From the NCBI GenBank assembly GCA_023375785.1, contig SZWC01001561.1, forward strand, positions 185,371-249,370: a DNA stretch of 64,000 nt, read 5' to 3'. Origin of the DNA: Penium margaritaceum (taxonomy: Eukaryota > Streptophyta > Zygnematophyceae > Desmidiales > Peniaceae). The notes under the pieces were generated by a model, which saw only the letters and a program-made list of their open reading frames with translations, was not told the origin of the DNA and did no database searches. The position numbers and the translations under genes are program-made. This document shows positions 45,323 through 57,452 of this stretch, one piece after another (the stretch's first letter is position 1; every line of letters begins with the position of its first letter).

Positions 45323-47418
45323 TCTGCTCCACCTTTCTCTGGCTTCGTCCACCTTTCCTAGGCTTGCTCCGCCGTTCTTTGGCTTGCTCCATCTTTCCCT
45401 GGCTTACTCCACCCTTCTCTTGCTTGCTCCATCTTTCCCTGGCTTGTTGCACCGTTCTCAGGGTTGCTCCACCTTCCTCTGGCTTTCTCCACAATTCTCT
45501 GGCTTGCTCCACCGTTTGCTGGCTTGCTCCACCTTTCCCTGGCTTGCTCCACCTTTCCCTGGCTTGCTCCACCTTTCTTTGGCTTACTCCACCTTTCCCT
45601 GGCTTGCTCCACCTTTCTCTGACGTGCTCCACCTTCCCCTGGGTTGCTCTTCCTTTCTCTTGCTTGCTCCATCGTTCCCTGGCTTGCTCCACTGTTCTCT
45701 GGCTTGCTCCACCTTTCTCTGGCTTGCTCTACCTTTCCCTAGCTTGCCCCACCTTTCTCTGGCTTGCTCCACCTTTCTCTGGCTTTCTCCACCTCTCATT
45801 GGCTTGATCCAATTTTCTCTGGCTTGATACACCTTTCTCTGGCTTGCCCCACACTTTTCGGCTTGCTCCACCTTTCTCTGGCTTGCTCCACCTTCCTCTT
45901 GCATGCTCTACTATTCTCTGGTTTGCTCCATTGTTCTCTAGCTTGCTCCACCTTTCTCTGGCTTGCTCCACTCTTCTCTGGCTTCCCCGCCATTTTCTTG
46001 CGTATTCCACCATTCTCTGGCTTGGTCTATTGTTTTCTTGCTTGGTCTACCTTTCTCTGGCTTGCTCCACCTTTCTCTGGCTTTCTCGATCGTTCCCTGG
46101 CTTGCTCCACCGTTCTCAAGCTTGCTCCACCTTTCTCTGGCTTGCTCGATAGATCTGTAGGTTGCTCCACCTTTGTGTGGCTTGCTCTTGCCTCCCCTGG
46201 CTTGCTCCACCCTTTGTGGCTTGCTCCACCTTTCTCTGGCTTGATCAACCTTTCCTGGCTTGATCCTTCTTTCTCTAGCTTGCTCCACCTTTTCCTGGCA
46301 TACTCCTCTGTTCTCTACCCTGCTCCACCTTTCTCTGGCTTGATCAACCTTTCCTGGCTTGATCCTTCTTTCTCTAGCTTGCTCCACCTTTTCCTGGCAT
46401 ACTCCTCTGTTCTCTACCCTGCTCCACCTTTCTCTGGGTTGGTCCACTTTTTCCTGGCTTGCTCCACCTTTCTCTGGAGTGCTCCACCTTTTTCTTTGCT
46501 TGTTCAACCTTTCTCTTGCTTGCTCCACCTTTCTCTGGCTGGCTCCGCCTTTCTCTGGCTTGTTCCACCTTTCTCTGGCTTGCTCCACCTTTCTCTGGAG
46601 TGCTCCACCTTTTTCTTTGCTTGTTCAACCTTTCTCTTGCTTGCTCCACCTTTCTCTGGCTGGCTCCGCCTTTCTCTGGCTTGTTCCACCTTTCTCTAGC
46701 TTGCTCCACCTTCCCCTGGCTTGCTCCGCCGTTCTCAGGCTTGCTCTACCATTTTCTTGCTTGCTCCACATTTCTATGGCTGGCCCTTCCTTTCTCTGGC
46801 TTGCTCCACGTTCCTTTGGCTTGCTCCACCGTTCTCTGGCTTGCTCCACCTTTCTCTAGCTTGCTCCACCGTTCTCTGGCTTGTTCCAGTGTTCCATGGC
46901 TTGCTCCACCTTTCTCTGGCTTGCTCCATCTGGCTTGCTCCACCTTTCTCTGGCTTGCTCCACCGTTTTCTGGCTTGCTCCACATTTCTTAGGCTTACTC
47001 CATCTTTCCCTGGCTTCCTCCAGCTTTCTCTGGCTTGCTCTACCTTATCTGGCTTGCTCCCACTTCTAGCCTGTTCCACCTTTCTCTGGCATGCTCCACG
47101 TTTCTATGGCCAGCTTCGCCTTTCTCTGGCCTGCTCCACTGTTCTCTGGCTTGCTCCACCATTCTCAGGCTTTCTCCACTGTTTTCTGGCTTGCTATACC
47201 TTTCTCTGGCCTGCTCCACCTTTCTCTGTCCTACTCCACCTTTCTCTGGCCTGCTCCACCGTTCTCTGGCTTTCTCCACTGTTTTCTGGCTTGCTATACC
47301 TTTCTCTGGCCTGCTCCACCTTTCTCTGTCCTACTCCACCTTTCTCTGGCCTGCTCCACCGTTCTCTGGCTTGCTTCACCTTTCTCTGGCTTGCTCCACC
47401 GTTCCCTGGCTTGCTTGA
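45323..47418 (-). repeat. 20-bp satellite, inverted block 2
   Basis: About 105 units in minus orientation. Its start and end match inverted block 1 variant by variant, for example TTCTAGCCTGTTCCACC, then CACGTTTCTATGGCCAGC near 33790-33840 and 47062-47115. It ends in the palindrome CTTGATCAAG (47414-47423), the counterpart of the dyad at 34042. Confidence 0.95.
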
Positions 47419-47540
47419 TCAAGGAAGGGGGAGGTGGAGCAAGCCAGAGAAAGGTGGAGCAAGACAAAGAAAGGTGGAGCAAGCCAGGGAAAGATGGAGT
47501 AAGCCAAAGAAAGGTTGTGCAAGCCAGAGAACAGTGAAGC

Positions 47541-48440
47541 AAGCCTGAGAAAGGTGGAGCAAGCCTGGGAAAGGTGGAGCAAGCCACAGAACGCTGGAGC
47601 AATCCAGAGAAAGGTGGAGCAAGCCAGAGGAAGGTGGAGCAAGCCTGAGAAAGGTGGAGCAAGCCTGGGAAAGGTGGAGCAAGCCACAGAACGCTGGAGC
47701 AATCCAGAGAAAGGTGGAGCAAGCCAGAGGAAGGTGGAGCAAGCCTGAGAAAGGTGGAGCAAGCCTGGGAAAGGTGGAGCAAGCCACAGAACGCTGGAGC
47801 AATCCAGAGAAAGGTGGAGCAAGCCAGAGGAAGGTGGAGCAAGCCTGAGAAAGGTGGAGCAAGCCTGGGAAAGGTGGAGCAAGCCACAGAACGCTGGAGC
47901 AATCCAGAGAAAGGTGGAGCAAGCCAGAGGAAGGTGGAGCAAGCCTGAGAAAGGTGGAGCAAGCCTGGGAAAGGTGGAGCAAGCCACAGAACGCTGGAGC
48001 AATCCAGAGAAAGGTGGAGCAAGCCAGAGGAAGGTGGAGCAAGCCTGAGAAAGGTGGAGCAAGCCTGGGAAAGGTGGAGCAAGCCACAGAACGCTGGAGC
48101 AATCCAGAGAAAGGTGGAGCAAGCCAGAGGAAGGTGGAGCAAGCCTGAGAAAGGTGGAGCAAGCCTGGGAAAGGTGGAGCAAGCCACAGAACGCTGGAGC
48201 AATCCAGAGAAAGGTGGAGCAAGCCAGAGGAAGGTGGAGCAAGCCTGAGAAAGGTGGAGCAAGCCTGGGAAAGGTGGAGCAAGCCACAGAACGCTGGAGC
48301 AATCCAGAGAAAGGTGGAGCAAGCCAGAGGAAGGTGGAGCAAGCCTGAGAAAGGTGGAGCAAGCCTGGGAAAGGTGGAGCAAGCCACAGAACGCTGGAGC
48401 AATCCAGAGAAAGGTGGAGCAAGCCAGAGAACGGTGGAGC
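47541..48440 (+). repeat. 100-bp higher-order repeat, nine copies
   Basis: The same five 20-bp variants recur in order at exactly 100-bp spacing: GCCTGAGAAA, GCCTGGGAAA, GCCACAGAACGC, GCAATCCAG and GCCAGAGGAA types. ACGCTGGAGC occurs at 47591, 47691 and every 100 bp through 48391. The copies look identical by eye. Confidence 0.92.
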
Positions 48441-49520
48441 AAGCCAGAGAAAGGTGGAGCAAGCTTGAGAACGATCAAGCAAGCTAGAAAACAGTGGAAC
48501 AAGCCGGAGAATGATCGAGCATGCCAGGGAATAGTGGAGCAAGCCATAGAAAGGTGGAGCAAGTAAACGAATGGCGGAGCAAGCCAGAGAAACATGGAGC
48601 AAGCTTGAGTACGATCGAGCAGGCCAGGGAGAGGTGGAGCAAGCCAGAGGAAGGTGGAGCAAGCCACATAACGGCGGAGCAAGCAAGAGAATGCTGGAGC
48701 AAGCCATAGACTGGTGGAGCAAGCCAGAGAATGGTTACCCAAGCCGAGGACCAGTGGAGCAAGCCAGAGAAAAGTGGAGCAAGCAAGAGGAAGGTTGAGC
48801 TAACCAGAGAACGGTGGAACAATTGAGGGTAAGGTGGACGAAGCCAGGGAACAGTGGAGCAAGCCAGAGAACAATGGAGCAAGCCAGAGAATGGTGGAGC
48901 AAGCCAGATAAAGTGGAGCAAGCCAGAGCAAGTGAAGCAAACCTTGAACGGTGGAGCAAGCCAGAGATTGGTGAAGCAAACCTGGGAACGGTGGAGCAAG
49001 CCACACAATGGTGGAGCAAGCCAGAGAACGGTTGAGCAAGCCAAAGAAGAGTTGAGCAAGCTAGAGAACAGTGGAGCAAGGCAGAGAATGGTGGAGCAAG
49101 GCAGAGAACGGTGGAGCAAGCCAGAGAATGGTGGAGAAAGCCAGAGAACAGTGGAGCAAGCCAGAGAACGGTGGAGCAAGCCAAAGAATGGTGGAGCAAG
49201 CCAAAGAACAAGAGAGCAAGCCAGAGAACGATGGAGCGAGCCAGAGAATGGTGGAGCAAGTCAGAGAAAGGTGGAGCAAGCCAGGGAAAGGTGGAGCAAG
49301 CAAAAGAATAGTGGAGCAAGCCAGAGAAATGTGGAGCAAGCTAGAGAAAGGTGGACCAAGCGAGAGAATGTTGGAGCAAGCCAGAGAACAATGGAGCATG
49401 TCAGAGAACGGTGGAGCAAGCCAGAGATTGGTAGAGCAAGCCGGGTAACGGTAGAGCAAGCTAGAGAAGCATGGAAGAAGCCAGAGAGAGGTAAAGCAAG
49501 CCAGAGAAAGGTGGAGCAAG

Positions 49521-50478
49521 CTTGAGAACGATCAAGCAAGCTAGAAAACAGTGGAACAAGCCGGAGAATGATCGAGCATGCCAGGGAATAGTGGAGCAAG
49601 CCATAGAAAGGTGGAGCAAGTAAACGAATGGCGGAGCAAGCCAGAGAAACATGAAGCAAGCTTGAGTACGATCGAGCAGGCCAGGGAGAGGTGGAGCAAG
49701 CCAGAGGAAGGTGGAGCAAGCCTGAGAAAGGTGGAGTAATCCAGAAAAGGTGGGGCAAGACAGAGAAAGGTGGAGCAAGCCAGATGAAATTGGATCAAGC
49801 CACAGAAAGGTGGAGCAAGCCAGAGAACGGTGGAGCAAGCCAGAGATTGGTAGAGCAAGCCGGGTAACGGTAGAGCAAGCTAGAGAAGCATGGAAGAAGC
49901 CAGAGAGAGGTAAAGCAAGCCAGAGAAAGGTGGAGCAAGCTTGAGAACGATCAAGCAAGCTAGAAAACAGTGGAACAAGCCGGAGAATGATCGAGCATGC
50001 CAGGGAATAGTGGAGCAAGCCATAGAAAGGTGGAGCAAGTAAACGAATGGCGGAGCAAGCCAGAGAAACATGAAGCAAGCTTGAGTACGATCGAGCAGGC
50101 CAGGGAGAGGTGGAGCAAGCCAGAGGAAGGTGGAGCAAGCCTGAGAAAGGTGGAGTAATCCAGAAAAGGTGGGGCAAGACAGAGAAAGGTGGAGCAAGCC
50201 AGATGAAATTGGATCAAGCCACAGAAAGGTGGAGCAAGCCAGAGAACGGTGGAGCAAGCCAGAGATTGGTAGAGCAAGCCGGGTAACGGTAGAGCAAGCT
50301 AGAGAAGCATGGAAGAAGCCAGAGAGAGGTAAAGCAAGCCAGAGAAAGGTGGAGCAAGCCAGAGAACGGTGGAGCAAGCCAGAGATTGGTAGAGCAAGCC
50401 GGGTAACGGTAGAGCAAGCTAGAGAAGCATGGAAGAAGCCAGAGAGAGGTAAAGCAAGCCAGAGAAAGGTGGAGCAAG
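49521..50478 (+). repeat. 419-bp higher-order repeat, two copies plus a 120-bp partial
   Basis: CTTGAGAACGATCAAG recurs at 49521, 49940 and 50479. The first interval is 419 bp because each unit contains a 19-bp member (GTGGAGTAATCCAGAAAAG region). The second is 539 bp, that is 419 plus a duplicated 120-bp piece ending in the AGAGAAGCATGGAAGAAGCC type. Confidence 0.85.
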
Positions 50479-53400
50479 CTTGAGAACGATCAAGCAAGCT
50501 AGAAAACAGTGGAACAAGCCGGAGAATGATCGAGCATGCCAGGGAATAGTGGAGCAAGCCATAGAAAGGTGGAGCAAGTAAACGAATGGCGGAGCAAGCC
50601 AGAGAAACATGAAGCAAGCTTGAGTACGATCGAGCAGGCCAGGGAGAGGTGGAGCAAGCCAGAGGAAGGTGGAGCAAGCCACATAACGGCGGAGCAAGCA
50701 AGAGAATGCTGGAGCAAGCCATAGACTGGTGGAGCAAGCCAGAGAATGGTTACCCAAGCCGAGGACCAGTGGAGCAAGCCAGAGAAAAGTGGAGCAAGCA
50801 AGAGGAAGGTGGAGCTAACCAGAGAACGGTGGAGCAATTGAGGGTAAGGTGGACGAAGCCAGGGAACAGTGGAGCAAGCCAGAGAACAGTGGAGCAAGCT
50901 AGAGAAAGCTGGAGAAATCCAGATAAATGTGCAGCAAGCCAGAGCAAGTGAAGCAAACCTTGAACGGTGGAGCAAGCCAGAGATTGGTGAAGCAAACCTG
51001 GGAACGGTGGAGCAAGCCACACAATGGTGGAGCAAGCCAGAGAACGGTTGAGCAAGCCAAAGAAGAGTTGAGCAAGCTAGAGAAAAGTGGAGCAAGGCAG
51101 AGAATGGTGGAGCAAGGCAGAGAACGGTGGAGCAAGCCAGAGAATGGTGGAGCAAGCCAGAGAACAGTGGAGCAAGCCAGAGAACGGTGGAGCAAGCCAA
51201 AGAATGGTGGAGCAAGCCAAAGAACAAGAGAGCAAGCCAGAGAACGATGGAGCGAGCCAGAGAATGGTGGAGCAAGGCAGAGAACGGTAGAGCAATAATA
51301 AGGATGGTGGACCAAGGTAGAGAACAGTGGAGGAAGCCAAAGAACTGAGGAGCAAGTAACAGAATGGTGGAGCAAGCCATAGAACAATGGAGCAAGCCAG
51401 AGAACGGTGGAGAAAGCCAAAGAATGGTGGAGTAAGCCAGAAAACAATGGAGCAATCCAGAGAAAGCTGGAGCAGGCCAGAGAAAGGTGAAGTAAGCAAG
51501 ACAAAGGTGGAACAAGCTAGAGCGAGGTCGAGAAGCGAGAGAAAGGAGGCGTAAGCCAGAGAATGGTGGAGCACGCAAGAGAACAGTGGAGCAAGCCAGA
51601 GAACGGAGGAGCAAGCCAGAGAATGGTGGAGCAAGCCAGAGAAACGTGGAGCAAGCCAGATAACATTGGAGCAAGTCAAAGAACCGTGGAGCAAGCCAGA
51701 GCAAGGTGGAGCAAGCATGAGAACGTTGGAGCAAGTCAGATGACGGTGGAGCAAGCCAGAGAAACGTGGAGCAAGCCAGATAACATTGGAGCAAGTCAAA
51801 GAACCGTGGAGCAAGCCAGAGCAAGGTGGAGCAAGCATGAGAACGTTGGAGCAAGTCAGATGACGGTGGAGCAAGCCAGAGAATGGTGGAGCAAGCCAGA
51901 GAACAATGAAGCAAGCCAGAAAATAGTGTAGCAAGCCAGAGAACGGTGGAGCAAGCCAAAGAATGGTGGAGCAAGCCAGAAAACAATGGAGCAAGCCAGA
52001 GAAAGCTGGAGCAGGCCAGAGAAAGGTGAAGTAAGCAAGACAAAAGTGGAACAAGCTAGAGCGAGGTGGAGAAGCGAGAGAAAGATGGAGTAAGCCAGAG
52101 AATGGTGGAGCAAGCCAGGGAACAGTGGAGCAAGCCAGACAATGGTAGAGAAAGCCATAGAACAGTGGAGCAAGCCAGAGAACGGAGGAGCAAGCCAGAG
52201 AATGGTGGAGCAAGCCAGAGAAAAGTGGAGCAAGCCAGATAACGTTGGAGCAATTCAAAGAACCGTGGAGCAAGCCATAGCAAGGTGGAGCAAGCATGAG
52301 AACGTTGGAGCAAGTCAGATAACGGTGGAGCAAGCCAGAGAATGGTGGAGCAAGCCAGAGAACGATGAAGCAAGCCAGAAAAATGGTGTAGCAAGCCAGA
52401 GAACGGTGGAGAAAGCCATAGAAAGGTGGAGGAAGCCAGAGAATGGTAGATCAAGCTAGAGAAAGGTGGACCAAGCCAGAGAAAGGTGGAGCAAGCCACA
52501 GAAAGGTTGAGCAAGCTAGAGAAAGGTGGAGCAAGCCAGAAAACGGTGGAGCAAGCCAGAGAAAGGTGGATCAAGCCAGAGAACAGTGCAGCAAGCCAGA
52601 GATTGGTGGAGCATGCTGAAGAAACGTGGAGCAAGCTAGAGAACGGTTGCTCAATCTAGAGAAGAGCGGAGCAAGCAAGAGAAAGGTAGGGCAAGGCAGA
52701 GAACGGTGAAGCAAGTGAGAGAACGGTGGGGCCAGCCAGAGAACGGTGGAGCAAGCAAGAAAACAGTGCAGCCAGCCACAGAATGGTAGAGCAAGCCACA
52801 GAATGGTGGATCAAGTCCGCGAATGGTGGAGCAAGCCAGAGAATGATGGAGCAAGCCAAAGAAAGTGGAGCAATCCAGAGAACGGTGGAGCACGCTAGAG
52901 AACAGTGGAGTGAGTCAGAGAACGATGGAGCAAGCTAGAGAACGGTGGACCAACCCAGACAATGGTGGAGCAAGCCAGAGAATGATGGAGCAAGCCATTG
53001 AAAGGAGGAGCAAGCCAGAGAAAGATGGAGCAAGCCAGAGACATGTGGAGCAAGCAGGAGAACGGTGGAGCAAGCCAGAGAAAGGTAGAGCAAGCCATAG
53101 AAAGGTGGAGCAAGACTGAGAATGGTGGAGCAAGCCAGACAATGGTGGAGCAATCCAGAGAACTGTGGAGCAAGCCAGAGAGCAGTGGAGCAAGACAGAG
53201 AACAATGGAGCAAGCCAGAGAATGATGGAGCAAGTCCGAGAATGGTGGAGCAGGCCAAACAACGGTGGAGGAAGGCAGAGAACAGTGGAGCAAGCCAGAG
53301 AACAGTGGAGAAAGCCAGGAAAGTTGGAACAAGCCAGCGAATGGTGGAGCAAGCCACATAAGAGTGGAGCAAGGCAGAAACGGTGGAGCAAGGCAGAGAA

Positions 53401-56400
53401 CAGTTGAGCAAGCTAGAGAATGGTGGAGCAATCCAGATAACGATGGAGCAAGCCACAGAACGGTCGAGCAAGCCAGAGAACGGTGAATCAAGCCAGAGAA
53501 CAATGGAGCAAGGTAGAGAACGGTGGAGAAAGCCAGAGAATGATGGAGAAAGCCACAGAAAGTGGAGCAAGCCAGAGAACAGTAGAGCATGCTAGAGAAC
53601 AGTAGAGCAAGCCACAGAACAGTGGAGCAAGCCAGAGAACGGTGGAACAAGCCAGATAATGGTGGAGCAAGCCAGGGAACGGTGGAGCAGGCCATTGAAA
53701 GGATGAGCAAGCCAGAGAAAGGTGGAGCAAGCTAGAGAAAGGTGGAGCAAGCCTGAGAATGGTTGAGCAAGCCAGATAACGGTGGAGCAAGCCAGATAAC
53801 GTAGAGCAAGCCAGATAAGAGAAGAGCGAGCCAGATAATGGTGGAGCAAGCCAAAGAATGATGGAGCAAGTCCGAGAATGGTGGAGCAGGCCAGAGAATG
53901 GTGGAGCAAGCCAGAGAATGGTCGAGCAAACCAGGGAACGGTGGGGCAAGCCAGCGAATGTTGGAGCAAGAAAGAGAAGGGTGGAACAAGCCAGAGAACG
54001 GTGGATGAAGCAAGAGGATGGTGGAGCCAGAAAGAAAATGGCAGAGCAAGCCAGAGAACGGTAGAGCAAGCCACAGAACAATGGAGCGAGCCAATGAGAG
54101 GTGGAGCAGGCCAGAGAAAGGTGTAGCAAGAAAGCAAAAGGTGGAGCATGCCAGAGAAAGGTGGAGCAAGCTGGAGAAAACAAGAGCAATCCAGAGAATG
54201 ATGAAGCAAGAAAAAGAATGGTGGAGCAAGCCAAATAGCAGTTGAGCAATTTAGAGAACAATGGAGCAAGCGAGAAAATGGTGGAGCAAGCCAGAGAACT
54301 GTGGAGCAAGCCATGGAAAGGATGAGCAAGTCAAAGAACATTGGAGCAAGCTAGAGAACACTGGAGCAAGCCAGAGAACAGTGGAGCAAGCCAGAGAACG
54401 ATGGAGGAAGTCAGAGAAAGGTGGAGCAAGCAAGAGAGAGGTGGAGCAAGCCATAGAAAGGTCGAGCAAGCCATGAAAAGGCGGAGTAAGCCAGAGAACA
54501 GTGGAGCAAGCACACAGAAAATGGAGTAAGCCAGAGAAAGGTAGAGCAAGCCAAAGAAAGATAGAGCAAGCCAGAGAATGGTGGAGGAAGCCAGTGATAG
54601 GTAGAGCAAGCCAGTGGACTGTGGAGTAAGCCAGAGAATGGTGGGACAATCCAGAGAAAGATGGAGCAAGTCACAAAACGGTAGAGCAAGCCAGAGAACG
54701 GTAGAGAAATCCAGAGAATGATAGAGTAAGCCAGAGAATGATGGAACAAGCTAGAGAACAGTGGAGCAAGAAAGAGAACAGTGGAGCAAGGCAGGGAAAA
54801 GTGGAGCAAGCCGGAGAACGCTGGAGCAAGCTAGAGACCGGTGGAGCAAGCCAGAGAAATGTGGAGCGAGCCAGAGAATGGTGGAGCAAGCCAGAGAACG
54901 GTGGAGGAAGCCAGAGAACAGTGGAGCAAGAAAGACAAAGGTGGAGCAACCCAGAGAACGGTTGAGCAAGCCAGCGAACGGTGGTGCAAGCTAGAGAATG
55001 GTTGAGCAAGCCAGAGAATGATGGAGCAAGCCAGAGAACTGTAAAGCAAGTTAGGGAATGGTGGAGCCACCCAAAGAACGGTTGAGCAAGCCAGAGAACG
55101 CTGGAGAAAGCGAGAGAACAGTGGACCAAGCAAGAGATTGGTAAAAGCAAGCCACAGAAAAGTGGAGCAAGCCAGATAACGGTGGAGCAGGAAAGAGAAA
55201 TGTGGAGCAAACCTCAGAACGGTGGAGCAAGCCAGAGAACTATGGAGCAAGCCAGAGAATGGTGGAGCAAGCCAAACAATGGGGGAGCAAGGCAGAGAAA
55301 GGTGGAGCAAGTCAGAGAATGGTGGAGCAAGCCAGGGAAACGTGGAGCAAGCCGGAGAAAGGTGGAGCAAGCGAGGGAAAGGTGGAACAAGACAGACAAA
55401 GGTGGAGCAATTCAATGAAAGGTAGATCAAGCCATGGATAGCTAGAGCAAGCCAAACAAAGGTGGAGCAAGCCACAGAACGGTGGAGCAAGCCTGAGAAA
55501 GGTGGAGCAAGCCTCAGAAAGGTGGAGCAAGACAAATAACAGTGGAGTAAGCCAGACAAAGGTGGAGCAAGCCAGTGAAAGGTGGAGCAAGCAAGAGAAT
55601 GGTGGAGCAAGCTACAGAATGGTACAACAAGCCAAAGAAAGGTGGAGCAAGCCAGAGACCGGTAGAGGAAGGCAGAGGACGATGGAGCAAGTGAGAGAAT
55701 GGTAGAGCAAGCCAGAGAAAGGTGGAACAAGCGAGAGAACAATGGAGCAATCAAGAGATTGGTGGAGCAAGCCAGATAATAGTGGAGCAAGCACAAGAAC
55801 GGTGGAGCAAGCCAAAGAACAGTGGAGCAATTCAGAGAACGGTGGAGCAAGCCAGAGAACGTTGGAGCAAGCCAGAGAACACTTGAGCAAGAAAGAGAAA
55901 GGCGAAGCAAGCCAGAGAAAGGTGGAGCAAGCCAGAAAAGGGAGAGGTAAGCAAGGTAAAGGTGGATGAAGTGAGAGAAAGGTATAGCAAGCCTCAGAAC
56001 GGTGGAGCAAGCCAGAGAATGATGGAGCAAGCGTGAGAGCGGTGGAGCAAGCGAGAGGAAGGTGGAGCAAGCCATATGAAGGTGGAGCAAGCTAGAGAAC
56101 GGTGGAGCATGCCAGAGAATGCTGGACCAAGCTAGAGAACAGTGGAGCAAGCCGGAGAAATGTGGAGCAAGCCAGAGAGCGATGGAGGAAGCACAGAACA
56201 GCGGAGCAAGACAGAGAACGGTGGAGCAAGGCAGAGAACGGTGGAGCAAGGCAGAGAACGGTGGAGCAAGCCATATAAATGTCGAGCACGCCAGAGAAAG
56301 GCGTAGCAAGCCAGAGAAAGGTGGAGCAAGCCAGAGAAAATTGGAGCAAGCCAGCGAACGGTGGAGCAAGCCAGGGAATGGTGGTGCAAGCCAGATAAAC

Positions 56401-57375
56401 CGGAGCAAGCCAAAGAAAGTGGAGCAAGCCGTGAATGGTGGAGCAAGCCAGCGACTGGTGGAGCAAGCCAGGGAACGGTGGAGCAAGCCAGAGAATAGTG
56501 GAGCAAGTGAGAGAACAGTGGAGGAAGTCAAATAACATTGGAGCAAGCCACAGAACGGTGGAGCAAGGCAGAGAATGATGGAGCAAGGCAAAGAGCGCTG
56601 GAGCAAACCAGAGAATGGTGGAGCAAGACAGAGAAATGTGGAGCAAGCCAGAGAAAGGTGGAGCAAGCCAGAGGACATTGGAGCAAGCCAGAGAAAGGTG
56701 GAGTGAGCTAGAGAAAGGTGGAGCAAGCCAGACAACGGTGGAGCAAGCCAGAGAAAGGTGCAGCAATTCAGAGAACGGTGGAGCAATCCAGATAATGATG
56801 GAGAAAGACAGAGAAGGGTGGTGCAAGCCAGAGAATAGTTATGCAAGCGAGAGAACAGTGGAGCAAGCCAGAGAATGGTGGAGCAAGCCAGAGAACGGTG
56901 GAGCAAGCCAGAGAACGGTGGGGAAAGCCAGAGAAAAGCGGAGTTAGCTAGGGACCGGTGAAGCGAGCCAAACAATGGTGGAGCAAGCCAGAGAAGGATG
57001 GAGCAAGCAAGAGAACAGTGGAGCAAGCCAGAGAACGGTGGAGCAATCTAGAGAATGGTAGAGCAAGCCAAAGAAAGGTGGAGCAAGCCAATGAAAGGTG
57101 AAGCAAACCATAGAAAGGTTGAGCAAGCCAGAGAACACTGGAATAAGCCACAGAACGTTAGAGCAGCCAGAGAACAGTGGAGCAAGCCATAGAGCGTTAG
57201 CGCAAGCCACATAAACCTGGAGCAAGGCAGGGAGAGGTAACTCAAGCCAGGAATAGGTGGATTAAGCCAGAGAAAGTTGGAGCAAGCCAAAGAAAGGTGG
57301 AGCAAGCTAGAGAAAGGTGGAGCAAGCTAGAGGAAGGTGGGGCAAGTCAGAGAACGGTTGAGCAAGCCATAGAAA

Positions 57376-57452
57376 NNNNNNNNNNNNNNNNNNNNNNNNN
57401 NNNNNNNNNNNNNNNNNNNNNNNNNNNNNNNNNNNNNNNNNNNNNNNNNNNN
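57376..57452. other. assembly gap (77 N) in the 20-bp satellite
   Basis: Run of N. Unlike the gap at 40160 I see no clear flanking duplication. Confidence 1.

Noticed and set aside
54831-57026. 731-codon minus-strand ORF, hydrophobic 20-residue repeats resembling membrane segments
   Set aside because: Explained by the stop-free 20-mer; equally long ORFs lie on the opposite strand and in other frames.
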